The notes under the pieces were generated by a model. That model saw nothing but the letters and a program-made list of their open reading frames with translations, made no database searches and was not told the DNA's origin. A DNA stretch of 64,000 nucleotides from BOKV01 sp041397525. Lineage in GTDB: Bacteria; Pseudomonadota; Alphaproteobacteria; Rhizobiales; Rhizobiaceae. Position numbers and translations under genes: made by a program. Below are positions 1 through 7,459 of this stretch, piece after piece; positions within the stretch are counted from its first letter, which is position 1, and each line of letters starts with the position of its first letter. The stretch is from positions 310,001 to 374,000 of the forward strand of contig JAWKWL010000004.1 of the NCBI GenBank assembly GCA_041397525.1, written 5' to 3'.

Positions 1-110
1 TCCTCGCAACTTTCGGCCATCGCCAATGAACCGGCCGTCACAGCAAGAAAAGCGGCCATCATTGCCGTCACGAGACGTCGATTTTGGAAGAAGGTGATCC
101 TTGTTTCCAC
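1..110 (-). CDS. Secreted protein, N-terminal fragment (partial)
   Basis: The gene runs off the left edge of the window; only about 36 codons are visible. It begins at a GTG at 108-110, preceded on the minus strand by a GGAG ribosome binding site about seven bases upstream. The fragment reads as a short basic stretch (Gln-Asn-Arg-Arg), then a hydrophobic Ala/Val/Leu-rich core, then an Ala-Met-Ala end followed by Glu-Ser-Cys, which looks like a Sec signal peptide with a cleavage site near residue 29. The mature protein is not visible, so no function can be assigned. It lies on the same strand as the broken fasciclin gene upstream of it. Confidence 0.55.
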   Translation of the reverse strand, partial: METRITFFQNRRLVTAMMAAFLAVTAGSLAMAESCE

Positions 111-218
111 GTTGTTTCTCCACGCAATTCCTGTGTCATCAGGCAGGGTCCGAATTTCCGCCGTACGGTCGAATGACCGAAATCATTCAAACCGGCATGC
201 ATCGTACAATATTGAAAG

Positions 219-258
219 CAAAAAAGAAGCCGGTGGCTATTACACCACCGGGCTTTTC
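219..258 (-). terminator. Rho-independent terminator after the fasciclin remnant
   Basis: On the minus strand, AAGCCCGGTGG pairs with CCACCGGCTT (one bulged C) around an eight-base loop and is followed by a run of six T. It sits about 20 bases beyond the stop codon of the fasciclin fragment. Confidence 0.75.
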
Positions 259-277
259 GATTCCACGCATCCCAAAG

Positions 278-590
278 TTAATTGGTGAGCATGATCACCT
301 CGCCGACATCGACGTGACAGGTAACTATATTGACCAGTAGGTCCTGGTTTTCCCGCTCAAGAAGGCATTTAACCGAGCCGGCAGGCAATGCCGCGAAAAC
401 CTCATCGCTTGGCGCCATAACCATGAACGGGCCTTCGCCCCTTAGCGTCTCAAGAAGGCCTGCCGCATCAACCGCGACTACGAAAGTCTCGAAGCTGCCA
501 GCTAGCAACTGCGATATCTACGAAATCAGCGGCCTTGGCGGGGATGGCAATGCTGCTGCTGCCGCGACAAATTTGGAAAAGTTCAGTACA
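278..590 (-). pseudogene. Fasciclin (FAS1) domain protein, frameshifted and truncated
   Basis: Two frames together encode the first half of a FAS1 (beta-Ig-H3/fasciclin) domain, a secreted or surface adhesion fold. One frame gives AKAADFVDIAVAS. It continues in another frame as GSFETFVVAVDAAGL, then GEGPFMVMAPSDEVFAALP and HVDVGEV, the expected FAS1 order. One extra T near 498-499 would account for the shift. The second half of the domain (about 60 residues) is missing: a TAA at 278-280 follows directly after HVDVGEVIMLTN. A plausible signal peptide core (FVAAAAALP) lies upstream in yet another frame near 560-585, which suggests a second shift. No single intact frame exists. A sequencing indel could explain the first break but not the missing C-terminal half. 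Confidence 0.7.
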
Positions 591-904
591 AGCCACCTTT
601 GTTTGTTGCTCGGATCGACTGGATTGCGAGGAAGCAACAGTCCCGGCTCGACATTTCGCAATCAAGATATGGCTGAAAAACCGAGGCTTTTGCTGTGATC
701 CGACTATTGCGGGTGGGTATAAACGCGGCCTTGTCACACGCAACTCCAAGACCGGAAAAGGTTGACTTCCCGGAGCCTTTCCCGTAACGCAGGGAAGAAA
801 CCGGCTGCAGCTTTGTAATGCGTGCGTATGCCGAAGCGCCATGAGCGCCGCCGTCATTGTTCTCCGCACCGGCGGAGTCGGCAAATGAAAGAATCCGTCA
901 AAAA
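591..904. other. Intergenic region between the fasciclin remnant and the helicase
   Basis: No convincing gene is seen. Open frames here lack family signatures and usable ribosome binding sites. The region must hold the 5' end of the fasciclin remnant on one strand and the promoter and leader of the RNA helicase on the other. No promoter could be called with confidence. Confidence 0.5.
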
Positions 905-2446
905 ATGAGTTTTGAAACACTTGGACTGAGCCAAAAGGTCCTCAATGCCGTAATATCCAGCGGCTACACCCAGCCTACTCCAATTCAGGAACAGGCAATC
1001 CCGCATGTGCTGGCGCACCGCGATGTGCTGGGAATTGCCCAGACAGGAACCGGCAAGACCGCATCCTTCGTGCTGCCCATGCTGTCGCGGCTCGAAAAAG
1101 GTCGCGCCCGCGCCCGCATGCCGAGGACGCTTATACTGGAGCCGACCCGTGAACTCGCCGCCCAGGTTGAAGAGAGCTTCAACCGCTATGGCATCAACCA
1201 CAAGCTGACTGTCGCGCTGCTCATCGGAGGCGTTTCGTTTGAAGACCAATTGCGCAAGCTTGATCGCGGCGTAGACGTTCTGATCGCAACGCCTGGCCGC
1301 CTGCTCGACCATTTCGAGCGCGGCAAGCTGTTGATGACAGGTGTCGAAATCCTCGTGATTGACGAAGCCGACCGCATGCTGGACATGGGTTTCATTCCCG
1401 ATATCGAACGCATCGTGAAAATGGTGCCGTTCACCCGCCAGACGCTGTTCTTCTCCGCGACCATGCCACCCGAAATCGAGAAACTGTCCTCGCAGTTCCT
1501 GCAGAACCCGGTATCGATATCGGTCGCGGCGCCCTCCTCCGCATCGAAAACCATTACGCAGCGGGCGATCTCTGCGCCCATGGAAGACTACGAAAAGCGC
1601 GCCATCCTGCGCGGGCTGATCGACAATGCTGAAAACCTGAAAAACGCGATCATCTTCTGCAACCGCAAAAGTGACGTTTCCAATTTGTGGAAATCACTAG
1701 ACCGGCACGGCTACTCATGCGGCGCGTTGCATGGCGACATGGACCAGAAGAGCCGCACGGCAATGCTGCACAATTTCAAGGAAGGCAAGATCCAGTTGCT
1801 GGTTGCTTCCGATGTGGCAGCACGTGGCCTCGACATTCCGGATGTCAGCCATGTTTTCAATTTCGACGTGCCCGTGAATGCGGAAGATTATGTTCACCGC
1901 ATTGGCCGTACCGGACGCGCAGGCCGTTCCGGCTTTGCCTGCATGATCGTAACCCCACGCGACCAGAAGGGGTTTGACGCTATTGAGGATTTGATCGGGG
2001 AAACGATCGAGTGGCAAGGCGACAAGGTTGAATGGAACGCCAAGGCGCGCGCCAAACCCTCGGCAGGCGCATCTGCCGGGAAATCTTCCGGAAAGTCGGG
2101 CGATCGCAACGCCAAGTCTCCTCGCGGCCGCAAGGAGGCCCATTCCAGGAATGACGGCCGGCACGAGGGTCGCAAGCAGCGCGAAGTCGCCAAGGCCGAC
2201 GCCGATGCGGAAGCAATGGAGGCACGGGCATCCGCGCCAACGCTCGAATCCAGGCAGGTGGAGGAAAATAGCCAATCCGGAAGCGGCCATACACCGCGCA
2301 AACATGTTGCTGCCGAAAGCAGTGCCAAACCGGCCAGGCAGCGTGGCCGTGAAAGGAACAAAATCGGGGCCGGAGCCGGCGACATGCCGGAATCAGATCA
2401 TCCGTTTGGCGGTGAGGAATTCGTTCCGGCGTTCCTGCGGATATGA
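905..2446 (+). CDS. rhlE: ATP-dependent DEAD-box RNA helicase, RhlE type
   Basis: A 513-residue ATP-dependent RNA helicase, cytoplasmic, expected to act in RNA remodelling, ribosome assembly or mRNA decay. The helicase core is complete and in order: Q motif (GYTQPTPIQ), motif I AQTGTGKT, Ia PTRELAAQ, Ib TPGR, II DEAD, III SAT, then IFCNRK, ARGLDIP and HRIGRTGRAG. After about residue 380 comes a long basic, Lys/Arg/Gly/Ser-rich low-complexity tail typical of RhlE proteins, probably for RNA binding. The ATG at 905 (MSFETLGL) is preferred because it matches the family N-terminus. A TTG at 857 would add 16 residues. The ribosome binding site is weak for either start. The family call is firm; the RhlE subgroup is inferred. 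Confidence 0.93.
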   Translation: MSFETLGLSQKVLNAVISSGYTQPTPIQEQAIPHVLAHRDVLGIAQTGTGKTASFVLPMLSRLEKGRARARMPRTLILEPTRELAAQVEESFNRYGINHKLTVALLIGGVSFEDQLRKLDRGVDVLIATPGRLLDHFERGKLLMTGVEILVIDEADRMLDMGFIPDIERIVKMVPFTRQTLFFSATMPPEIEKLSSQFLQNPVSISVAAPSSASKTITQRAISAPMEDYEKRAILRGLIDNAENLKNAIIFCNRKSDVSNLWKSLDRHGYSCGALHGDMDQKSRTAMLHNFKEGKIQLLVASDVAARGLDIPDVSHVFNFDVPVNAEDYVHRIGRTGRAGRSGFACMIVTPRDQKGFDAIEDLIGETIEWQGDKVEWNAKARAKPSAGASAGKSSGKSGDRNAKSPRGRKEAHSRNDGRHEGRKQREVAKADADAEAMEARASAPTLESRQVEENSQSGSGHTPRKHVAAESSAKPARQRGRERNKIGAGAGDMPESDHPFGGEEFVPAFLRI

Positions 2447-2470
2447 AATCCGACATTCATGAAATTACAG

Positions 2471-2503
2471 AAGGCGGGTTGCCCGGCACCCCGCCTGTTG
2501 TTG
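2471..2503 (+). terminator. Probable terminator after the helicase gene
   Basis: GGCGGG (2473-2478) pairs with CCCGCC (2490-2495) around an 11-base loop, followed by TGTTGTT. It lies 25 bases past the helicase stop codon. The T-tract is imperfect. Confidence 0.55.
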
Positions 2504-2527
2504 GCATGCGAGCTTGAATCGCTCGCT

Positions 2528-2695
2528 TCAACGCTTGCGGGAACCGAAATTTGCCATGGCATAAATCATGCCGAGTGAGATCACCAATCCGGCGACCAGT
2601 GGCAATGGGAGATCAACTATCATCATCCCGTCCGGAACATAGCCGAGATAGGCCGCACCGGAAATCAAAACCGCCAAACCTACAATCAACTGCAT
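2528..2695 (-). CDS. Small two-helix membrane protein (55 aa)
   Basis: An overlooked-size gene of 55 residues starting MQLIVGLAVLISG. The start ATG (2693-2695) has a GAGG ribosome binding site seven bases upstream. The protein has two hydrophobic segments (about residues 2-20 and 28-48) joined by a short Pro/Asp/Gly turn (YVPDGMM), and ends in the basic tail GSRKR, consistent with a small inner-membrane hairpin with its C-terminus in the cytoplasm. It lies on the minus strand between the helicase and glnB, divergent from glnB. I do not recognise a named family. The support is the start signal, the membrane pattern and a frame that fills the space without overlap. Confidence 0.7.
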   Translation of the reverse strand: MQLIVGLAVLISGAAYLGYVPDGMMIVDLPLPLVAGLVISLGMIYAMANFGSRKR

Positions 2696-3086
2696 GGATC
2701 AACCTCGCACGGTTAACCCACCCTCTTCGTCCGTCCTCCAAAACCGTAGCATTTGCCTGCAAAGTTTGCATCAAATACCCGGTGTTAAGGTTTATGGAAT
2801 TGGTAAAAACATGAACCAGTGCCCGGGGAAGCAGCTGCCCGATTTTGCGCCAAATTGCCCATATTTTAGGCATTCACTCGGTATCGACAAAGGACAAGGC
2901 GGCGCCGCGTGGGTTTTTTCAGACCCGTAGAAGGCAAGAAACCGGCGAATGCGCAGTTTTTGATGCCACAGTGTGCAATTGGCACGGCTTGTGCTTAACC
3001 ATGTGCGTGGATCAACATGGGGCGGTTTCAACCGGTTCGCTGAACCTGGCGAACTGCCCGCAAAACGGAACCCGACAGGAACCGGA
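2696..3086 (+). other. glnB upstream region and leader
   Basis: A 391-base stretch without a gene that separates the small membrane protein from glnB. It contains the sigma54-type element described separately. I looked for NtrC half-sites (TGCACC...GGTGCA) upstream and found no good match. Confidence 0.6.
2980..2995 (+). promoter_or_regulatory. Sigma54 (RpoN)-type promoter of glnB-glnA
   Basis: TGGCACGGCTTGTGCT matches the -24/-12 consensus TGGCACGNNNNTTGCA, with the invariant GG (2981-2982) and GC (2993-2994) at the required spacing. Transcription would start near 3006, giving a leader of about 80 bases before glnB. RpoN/NtrC control of glnB-glnA is established in rhizobia, so both position and sequence fit. 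Confidence 0.75.
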
Positions 3087-3425
3087 ATGAAAAAAATCGA
3101 GGCGATCATCAAGCCGTTCAAGCTTGACGAGGTAAAGGAAGCACTGCAGGAAGTCGGTTTGCAAGGCATCACCGTAACGGAAGCCAAGGGCTTTGGACGG
3201 CAGAAGGGGCATACCGAGCTTTACCGGGGCGCGGAATATGTCGTCGATTTTCTGCCCAAGGTCAAAGTCGAGCTGGTATTGGCAGACGAGAACGTGCAGG
3301 CAGCAGTTGATGCCATTCGAAATGCGGCCCAGACCGGGCGTATTGGCGACGGCAAAATCTTCGTATCGACGATCGAGGACGTGATCCGCATTCGAACCGG
3401 CGAAACCGGCGTGGATGCAATCTGA
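3087..3425 (+). CDS. glnB: Nitrogen regulatory protein P-II (GlnB)
   Basis: A 112-residue PII signal protein, the usual length. It senses 2-oxoglutarate, ATP and ADP and relays nitrogen status to the adenylyltransferase of glutamine synthetase and to the NtrB/NtrC system. The N-terminus MKKIEAIIKPFKL and the T-loop RGAEYVVDFLPK are diagnostic. Tyr51, the uridylylation site, is present. The C-terminal signature (GDGKIFV...IRIRTGE) is intact. The start ATG at 3087 has AGGA six bases upstream; longer open frames to the left are not supported. It stands 77 bases before glnA and behind a sigma54-type promoter, the standard nitrogen-controlled glnBA arrangement. Confidence 0.97.
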   Translation: MKKIEAIIKPFKLDEVKEALQEVGLQGITVTEAKGFGRQKGHTELYRGAEYVVDFLPKVKVELVLADENVQAAVDAIRNAAQTGRIGDGKIFVSTIEDVIRIRTGETGVDAI

Positions 3426-3502
3426 TTGAAATTCCGCTTCCTTGTCCTGGGTATCTGCCTGAAACAGGGAGGCGGTGAACACTTGCTACAGGAAGGAAAA
3501 TT

Positions 3503-4912
3503 ATGACTACGGCAAGCGATGTTTTGAAGAGAATCAAAGACGAAGACATCAAGTTCGTCGATCTGCGCTTTACTGATCCGCGCGGCAAGATGCAGCATGT
3601 CACGATGGATGCGGCACTTGTCGATGAGGACATGTTTGCTGAAGGTGTGATGTTTGACGGCTCTTCAATCGGCGGATGGAAGGCCATCAACGAATCCGAC
3701 ATGACCCTGATGCTCGATCCGGAAACGACGCATATCGATCCATTCTTCGCACAGTCAACCATTGCGATCTTCTGCGACGTTCTCGATCCGGTTTCCGGCG
3801 AGCCGTATAACCGTGATCCGCGCGGAACTGCCAAGAAGGCCGAAGCCTATCTCAAGGCGTCCGGTATCGGCGATACCATCTTTGTTGGCCCGGAAGCAGA
3901 ATTCTTCGTGTTTGACGATGTCCGCTTCGCTTCAAGCCCATACAATACCGGCTTCAAGATCGACTGCTCCGAGCTGCCGTCCAACATGGACACTGAATAT
4001 GAAGGTGGCAACATGGGCCACCGCCCGCGCACCAAAGGCGGCTATTTCCCGGTTCCGCCAATCGATTCCGGCCAGGATTACCGCGGTGAAATGCTGACTG
4101 TCCTGACCGAAATGGGCGTCAAGGTTGAAAAGCATCACCACGAAGTGGCAGCAGCGCAGCACGAACTCGGCATCATGTTCGACTCGATGGTTCGCAACGC
4201 TGACAAGATGCAGATCTACAAATATGCAGTGCATCAGGTAGCGCACGCCTATGGCAAGACCGCGACCTTCATGCCGAAGCCGGTCTATGGCGACAACGGA
4301 ACAGGCATGCATGTCCACATGTCGATCTGGAAAGATGGCAAGCCGACCTTCGCGGGCAATGAATATGCCGGCCTGTCGAGCTGCCTGTATTTCATTGGCG
4401 GCGTGATCAAGCACGCCAAGGCCCTCAACGCCTTCACCAACCCGTCGACCAACTCCTACAAGCGTCTGGTCCCAGGCTATAAGGCACCGGTCCTGCACGA
4501 GCCCTATTCGGCCCGCAACCGTTCGGCTTCCTGCCGCATTCCGTTCGGCTCTTCGCCAAAATCCAAGCGGGTGGAAATCCGGTTCCCCGATCCGACCCAG
4601 AATCCGTATCTGGGCTTTGCCGCCATGCTGATGGCCGGTCTCGATGGCATCAAGAACAAGATCCATCCCGGTTCCGCCATGGACAAGGATCTGTATGACC
4701 TGCCACCGAAGGAACTCAAGAAGATCCCGACCGTGTGCGGCTCGCTGCGCGAAGCACTCGACAGCCTTTCGAAGGATCACAAGTTCCTGCTAGAAGGCGG
4801 CGTCTTCGACAAGGACCAGATCGAGGCCTATATCGAACTCAAGATGGAAGAGGTCATGCGCTACGAAATGACCCCGCACCCAATCGAGTTCGACATGTAT
4901 TATTCTGTATGA
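3503..4912 (+). CDS. glnA: Glutamine synthetase type I
   Basis: A 469-residue type I glutamine synthetase, full length. It condenses glutamate and ammonium with ATP and forms a cytoplasmic dodecamer. Visible family landmarks are the N-terminal beta-grasp region with DPRGK, the FDGSSI segment, the GPEAEFF active-site strand, and NPSTNSYKRLVPGYKAPV. Tyr398 in DKDLYDLPP is the adenylylation site, so activity is expected to be switched by GlnE, which in turn takes its signal from the upstream GlnB. An AGGA ribosome binding site precedes the ATG. It is the second gene of the glnBA unit and ends at a strong terminator. Confidence 0.98.
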   Translation: MTTASDVLKRIKDEDIKFVDLRFTDPRGKMQHVTMDAALVDEDMFAEGVMFDGSSIGGWKAINESDMTLMLDPETTHIDPFFAQSTIAIFCDVLDPVSGEPYNRDPRGTAKKAEAYLKASGIGDTIFVGPEAEFFVFDDVRFASSPYNTGFKIDCSELPSNMDTEYEGGNMGHRPRTKGGYFPVPPIDSGQDYRGEMLTVLTEMGVKVEKHHHEVAAAQHELGIMFDSMVRNADKMQIYKYAVHQVAHAYGKTATFMPKPVYGDNGTGMHVHMSIWKDGKPTFAGNEYAGLSSCLYFIGGVIKHAKALNAFTNPSTNSYKRLVPGYKAPVLHEPYSARNRSASCRIPFGSSPKSKRVEIRFPDPTQNPYLGFAAMLMAGLDGIKNKIHPGSAMDKDLYDLPPKELKKIPTVCGSLREALDSLSKDHKFLLEGGVFDKDQIEAYIELKMEEVMRYEMTPHPIEFDMYYSV

Positions 4913-4934
4913 CCGACATTCGGACTGAAAAAGA

Positions 4935-4964
4935 AACCCCGGGAACATTCCCGGGGTTTTTTTT
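4935..4964 (+). terminator. Strong rho-independent terminator of glnBA
   Basis: AACCCCGGGAA and TTCCCGGGG form a tight GC-rich hairpin with a very short loop, followed by eight T. It lies 23 bases past the glnA stop codon. Confidence 0.92.
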
Positions 4965-4974
4965 ATGGATCAAT

Positions 4975-5343
4975 TCAGGTCCTGAATTTGCGCTGGCTGG
5001 GCGGTTTCTTCGCATCTGCCCGCATCGCCGCCTCAAAAGCCGCACGCGCCCACTGTGCCAGTTCCTCGGGCTCGTCAAGCAGCCGCTCCGGCATGTACCA
5101 GTAACCCATGGATTTCTGCCCGCCCTTGTAGGGATAGGCCCATTCTTCCATGTTCTCGGCGCGAAAATCAGGCTGGTTGATTTCATCGGCCTTCAACGCA
5201 ATGCGGCCGTCATCCAACGACAGGGCATACATCAGCCCGTCACGAAAAATGCCGGCACCGCCGAACATGCGCCTGACAAAGCTTCCCGGCAGGACCGAAA
5301 ACAGGTCTTCAAGATGGGAGGCGTATTCCTTCGTCAGTGCCAT
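4975..5343 (-). CDS. TfoX N-terminal domain protein
   Basis: A 122-residue protein of the TfoX N-terminal domain family, recognisable by RRMFGGAGIFRDGLMYAL, followed by the KADE, Y-x-Y and YWYMP elements. Enterobacterial TfoX (Sxy) proteins promote competence gene expression; stand-alone copies in alphaproteobacteria have no established role. GGAGG stands just before the ATG. The gene begins only about 20 bases after the sufA stop codon on the same strand, so it is probably the last gene of the suf transcript. The C-terminus is basic. Confidence 0.85.
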   Translation of the reverse strand: MALTKEYASHLEDLFSVLPGSFVRRMFGGAGIFRDGLMYALSLDDGRIALKADEINQPDFRAENMEEWAYPYKGGQKSMGYWYMPERLLDEPEELAQWARAAFEAAMRADAKKPPSQRKFRT

Positions 5344-5365
5344 GTTTCCACCCTCCCCGCCGCGA

Positions 5366-5755
5366 TCAGGCCGCAGGTCCTGATCTTGCCTGCAGCATTT
5401 CCGGCGTCATCTGCGCTGGCGCAATCTCCACGCTTTCGCCGCAACCGCAGGCCGAGGTCTGGTTCGGATTGTTGAAGACAAAGCCGGTGCGCAGTTTCGT
5501 CACTTCGAAATCAAGCTGCGTGCCGAGCAGGAACAACACCGCCTGCGGTGCGACAAAGACAGTGCCTTTGGGCGTCTCCACCTTGTCCTCGCCCGGTTTG
5601 GCTTCCTTGACCAGATCGACGGTGTATTCCATGCCGGCACAGCCGCCGTTCCTGACACCAATGCGGATGCCAAGCGCGTCGGGATGGCCGGCAAGGATTT
5701 CGCCGACACGCTCTGCAGCGCGGTCTGTTACACTGATTACCTGAAATGATGCCAT
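5366..5755 (-). CDS. sufA: Fe-S cluster carrier, SufA/IscA (A-type) protein
   Basis: A 129-residue A-type carrier that takes Fe-S clusters from the SufBCD scaffold to target enzymes. The three family cysteines are present: one in GGCAGMEY and two in SACGCGES near the C-terminus. Start MASFQVISVTD at 5755 is chosen because AAGGAG lies at the right spacing; an upstream ATG (5791) would add 12 unconserved residues. It follows the DUF59 gene by 39 bases, a standard suf operon position. Confidence 0.93.
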   Translation of the reverse strand: MASFQVISVTDRAAERVGEILAGHPDALGIRIGVRNGGCAGMEYTVDLVKEAKPGEDKVETPKGTVFVAPQAVLFLLGTQLDFEVTKLRTGFVFNNPNQTSACGCGESVEIAPAQMTPEMLQARSGPAA

Positions 5756-5794
5756 GTCATGCTCCTTGACCCTCGATATGGGACCGGACAAACG

Positions 5795-6202
5795 TCAAAA
5801 CCACCCCACGGCCACCTGCGCCTCTTCGGACATGCGATCAGGCGTCCAGGGCGGATCAAAGGTCATGGTCACATCGACATCCATCACGCCCTCAACGGAG
5901 GCCACGGCATTCTGGACCCATCCCGGCATTTCACCGGCGACAGGGCAGCCGGGTGCCGTCAGCGTCATGTCGATGCGAACCGTGCGGTCATCCTCGATAT
6001 CGATCTTGTAGATCAGGCCGAGCTCATAGATGTCAGCGGGAATTTCCGGGTCGTAGACAGTCTTGAGTGCCGCGATGATATCGGTGGTCAGGCGGTCCAG
6101 TTCTTCAGCCGGAATTGCCGACACGGTGTTGGAGTTTACCTGCGCCGCATTGGGCGCCGGTGCTTCCTCTTCCCTGATCTTAGTCGTGTCTTCCATGGTC
6201 AT
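5795..6202 (-). CDS. DUF59/MIP18-family Fe-S assembly protein (SufT-like)
   Basis: A 135-residue protein whose conserved part starts around residue 35. It shows DPEIPADIYELGLIY, LTAPGCPVAGEMP with the conserved Cys, and FDPPWTPDRMSEEA, the signature of the MIP18/PaaD-like family called SufT when encoded in suf operons. These proteins help mature Fe-S enzymes; the exact step is unresolved. The first 30 residues are Ala/Pro/Asn-rich and likely disordered. An alternative start two codons downstream is possible. It lies between sufS and sufA on the same strand, with short gaps. Confidence 0.9.
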   Translation of the reverse strand: MTMEDTTKIREEEAPAPNAAQVNSNTVSAIPAEELDRLTTDIIAALKTVYDPEIPADIYELGLIYKIDIEDDRTVRIDMTLTAPGCPVAGEMPGWVQNAVASVEGVMDVDVTMTFDPPWTPDRMSEEAQVAVGWF

Positions 6203-6214
6203 GATCCATCCACA

Positions 6215-7459
6215 TCAGGCGAAAAACTTGCGCGCTTTTTCGAGCGCTTCGGCCAGCACATCGATTTCGGCCCGCGTATTGTACATGGCAAATGAGGCGC
6301 GACATGTCGAACTAACGCCAAAGCGCTTCATCAGTGGCTGAGCGCAATGGGTGCCTGCGCGCACCGCCACACCGGAGCGGTCGATCACCATGGACACATC
6401 ATGCGCGTGAATGCCTTCCAATTCAAACGAAACAATGGCGCCCTTGCCTGGTGCTGTTCCGAAGATGCGCAGCGAGTTGATCCTGGACAGCTGCTCATGG
6501 GCGTAGTCACGCAAATCGTTTTCATGCGCCAGTATGGCCTCACGGCCAATACCCTCCATGTAATCAAGCGCGGCTCCCAAACCGATTGCCTGGACAATTG
6601 GCGGTGTACCCGCCTCGAAACGGTGCGGTGGTTCGGCATAGGTGATTTCATCCTCGTAGACATCGAGGATCATCTCGCCGCCGCCTTCGAAGGGCCGCAT
6701 GCTGCGCAGGAATTCGCTCTTGCCGTAGAGAATTCCAATTCCGGTGGGGCCGTAAAGCTTGTGTCCAGTCATGCAGTAGAAATCGACGTCAAGCGCGCGG
6801 ACATCGACCGGCAGGTGAACCGCGCCCTGGCTGCCATCGGCAAGAACGGGGATGCCGCGTGCATGGGCGATATCGACGACCTGCTTCAGCGGCACGACGG
6901 TGCCGAGGACATTCGACATATGGGTGATGGCGACGAGTTTCGTACGGCTGGTGAGCGCCGCCTCGAAGCGCTCTAGTGACAGTGACCCGTCATCCTCGAC
7001 CGGAACGAAGACCAGTTTCACGCCCATTCGTTCGCGCAGGAAATGCCAGGGCACGATGTTGGAATGATGCTCCATCTGCGACAGCACGATCTCGTCACCG
7101 GCCTGCAATTCCTGCATCGCCCAGCCATAGGCAACCGTGTTGATTGCCTGGGTGGCACCCTTGGTGAAGATCACCTCCTCAAGTTTTTCGGCATTAAGGA
7201 AACGGCGAACCGTCTCGCGCGCCTTCTCATAGGCATCGGTCGCCGCATTGGACAGGAAATGCAGGCCGCGATGCACATTGGCATATTCGTTCGAATAGGC
7301 GTGCTGGATGGCATCAAGGACAGCCCTCGGCTTTTGCGCCGAGGCGCCATTGTCGAGATAGACCAGTGGCTTGCCATAGACTTCGCGTGCAAGGATGGGG
7401 AAATCCGCGCGGATGGCGTCGATGTCGAATGGCTTTACCTTTGCAGCGGTTTCACCCAT
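6215..7459 (-). CDS. sufS: Cysteine desulfurase SufS
   Basis: A 414-residue PLP-dependent, class II (SufS-type) cysteine desulfurase that takes sulfur from cysteine for Fe-S assembly. Landmarks are YLDNGASAQKP, VHRGLHFLSNAAT, FTKGATQAIN, MEHHSNIVPW, the PLP lysine in MTGHKLYGPTG, and the persulfide cysteine in RAGTHCAQPLMKRF. I prefer the ATG at 7459 (MGETAAKV), which overlaps the end of sufD by a few bases and so implies translational coupling. The ATG at 7489 would add ten residues inside sufD. No sufE is visible in the window. Confidence 0.95.
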   Translation of the reverse strand: MGETAAKVKPFDIDAIRADFPILAREVYGKPLVYLDNGASAQKPRAVLDAIQHAYSNEYANVHRGLHFLSNAATDAYEKARETVRRFLNAEKLEEVIFTKGATQAINTVAYGWAMQELQAGDEIVLSQMEHHSNIVPWHFLRERMGVKLVFVPVEDDGSLSLERFEAALTSRTKLVAITHMSNVLGTVVPLKQVVDIAHARGIPVLADGSQGAVHLPVDVRALDVDFYCMTGHKLYGPTGIGILYGKSEFLRSMRPFEGGGEMILDVYEDEITYAEPPHRFEAGTPPIVQAIGLGAALDYMEGIGREAILAHENDLRDYAHEQLSRINSLRIFGTAPGKGAIVSFELEGIHAHDVSMVIDRSGVAVRAGTHCAQPLMKRFGVSSTCRASFAMYNTRAEIDVLAEALEKARKFFA

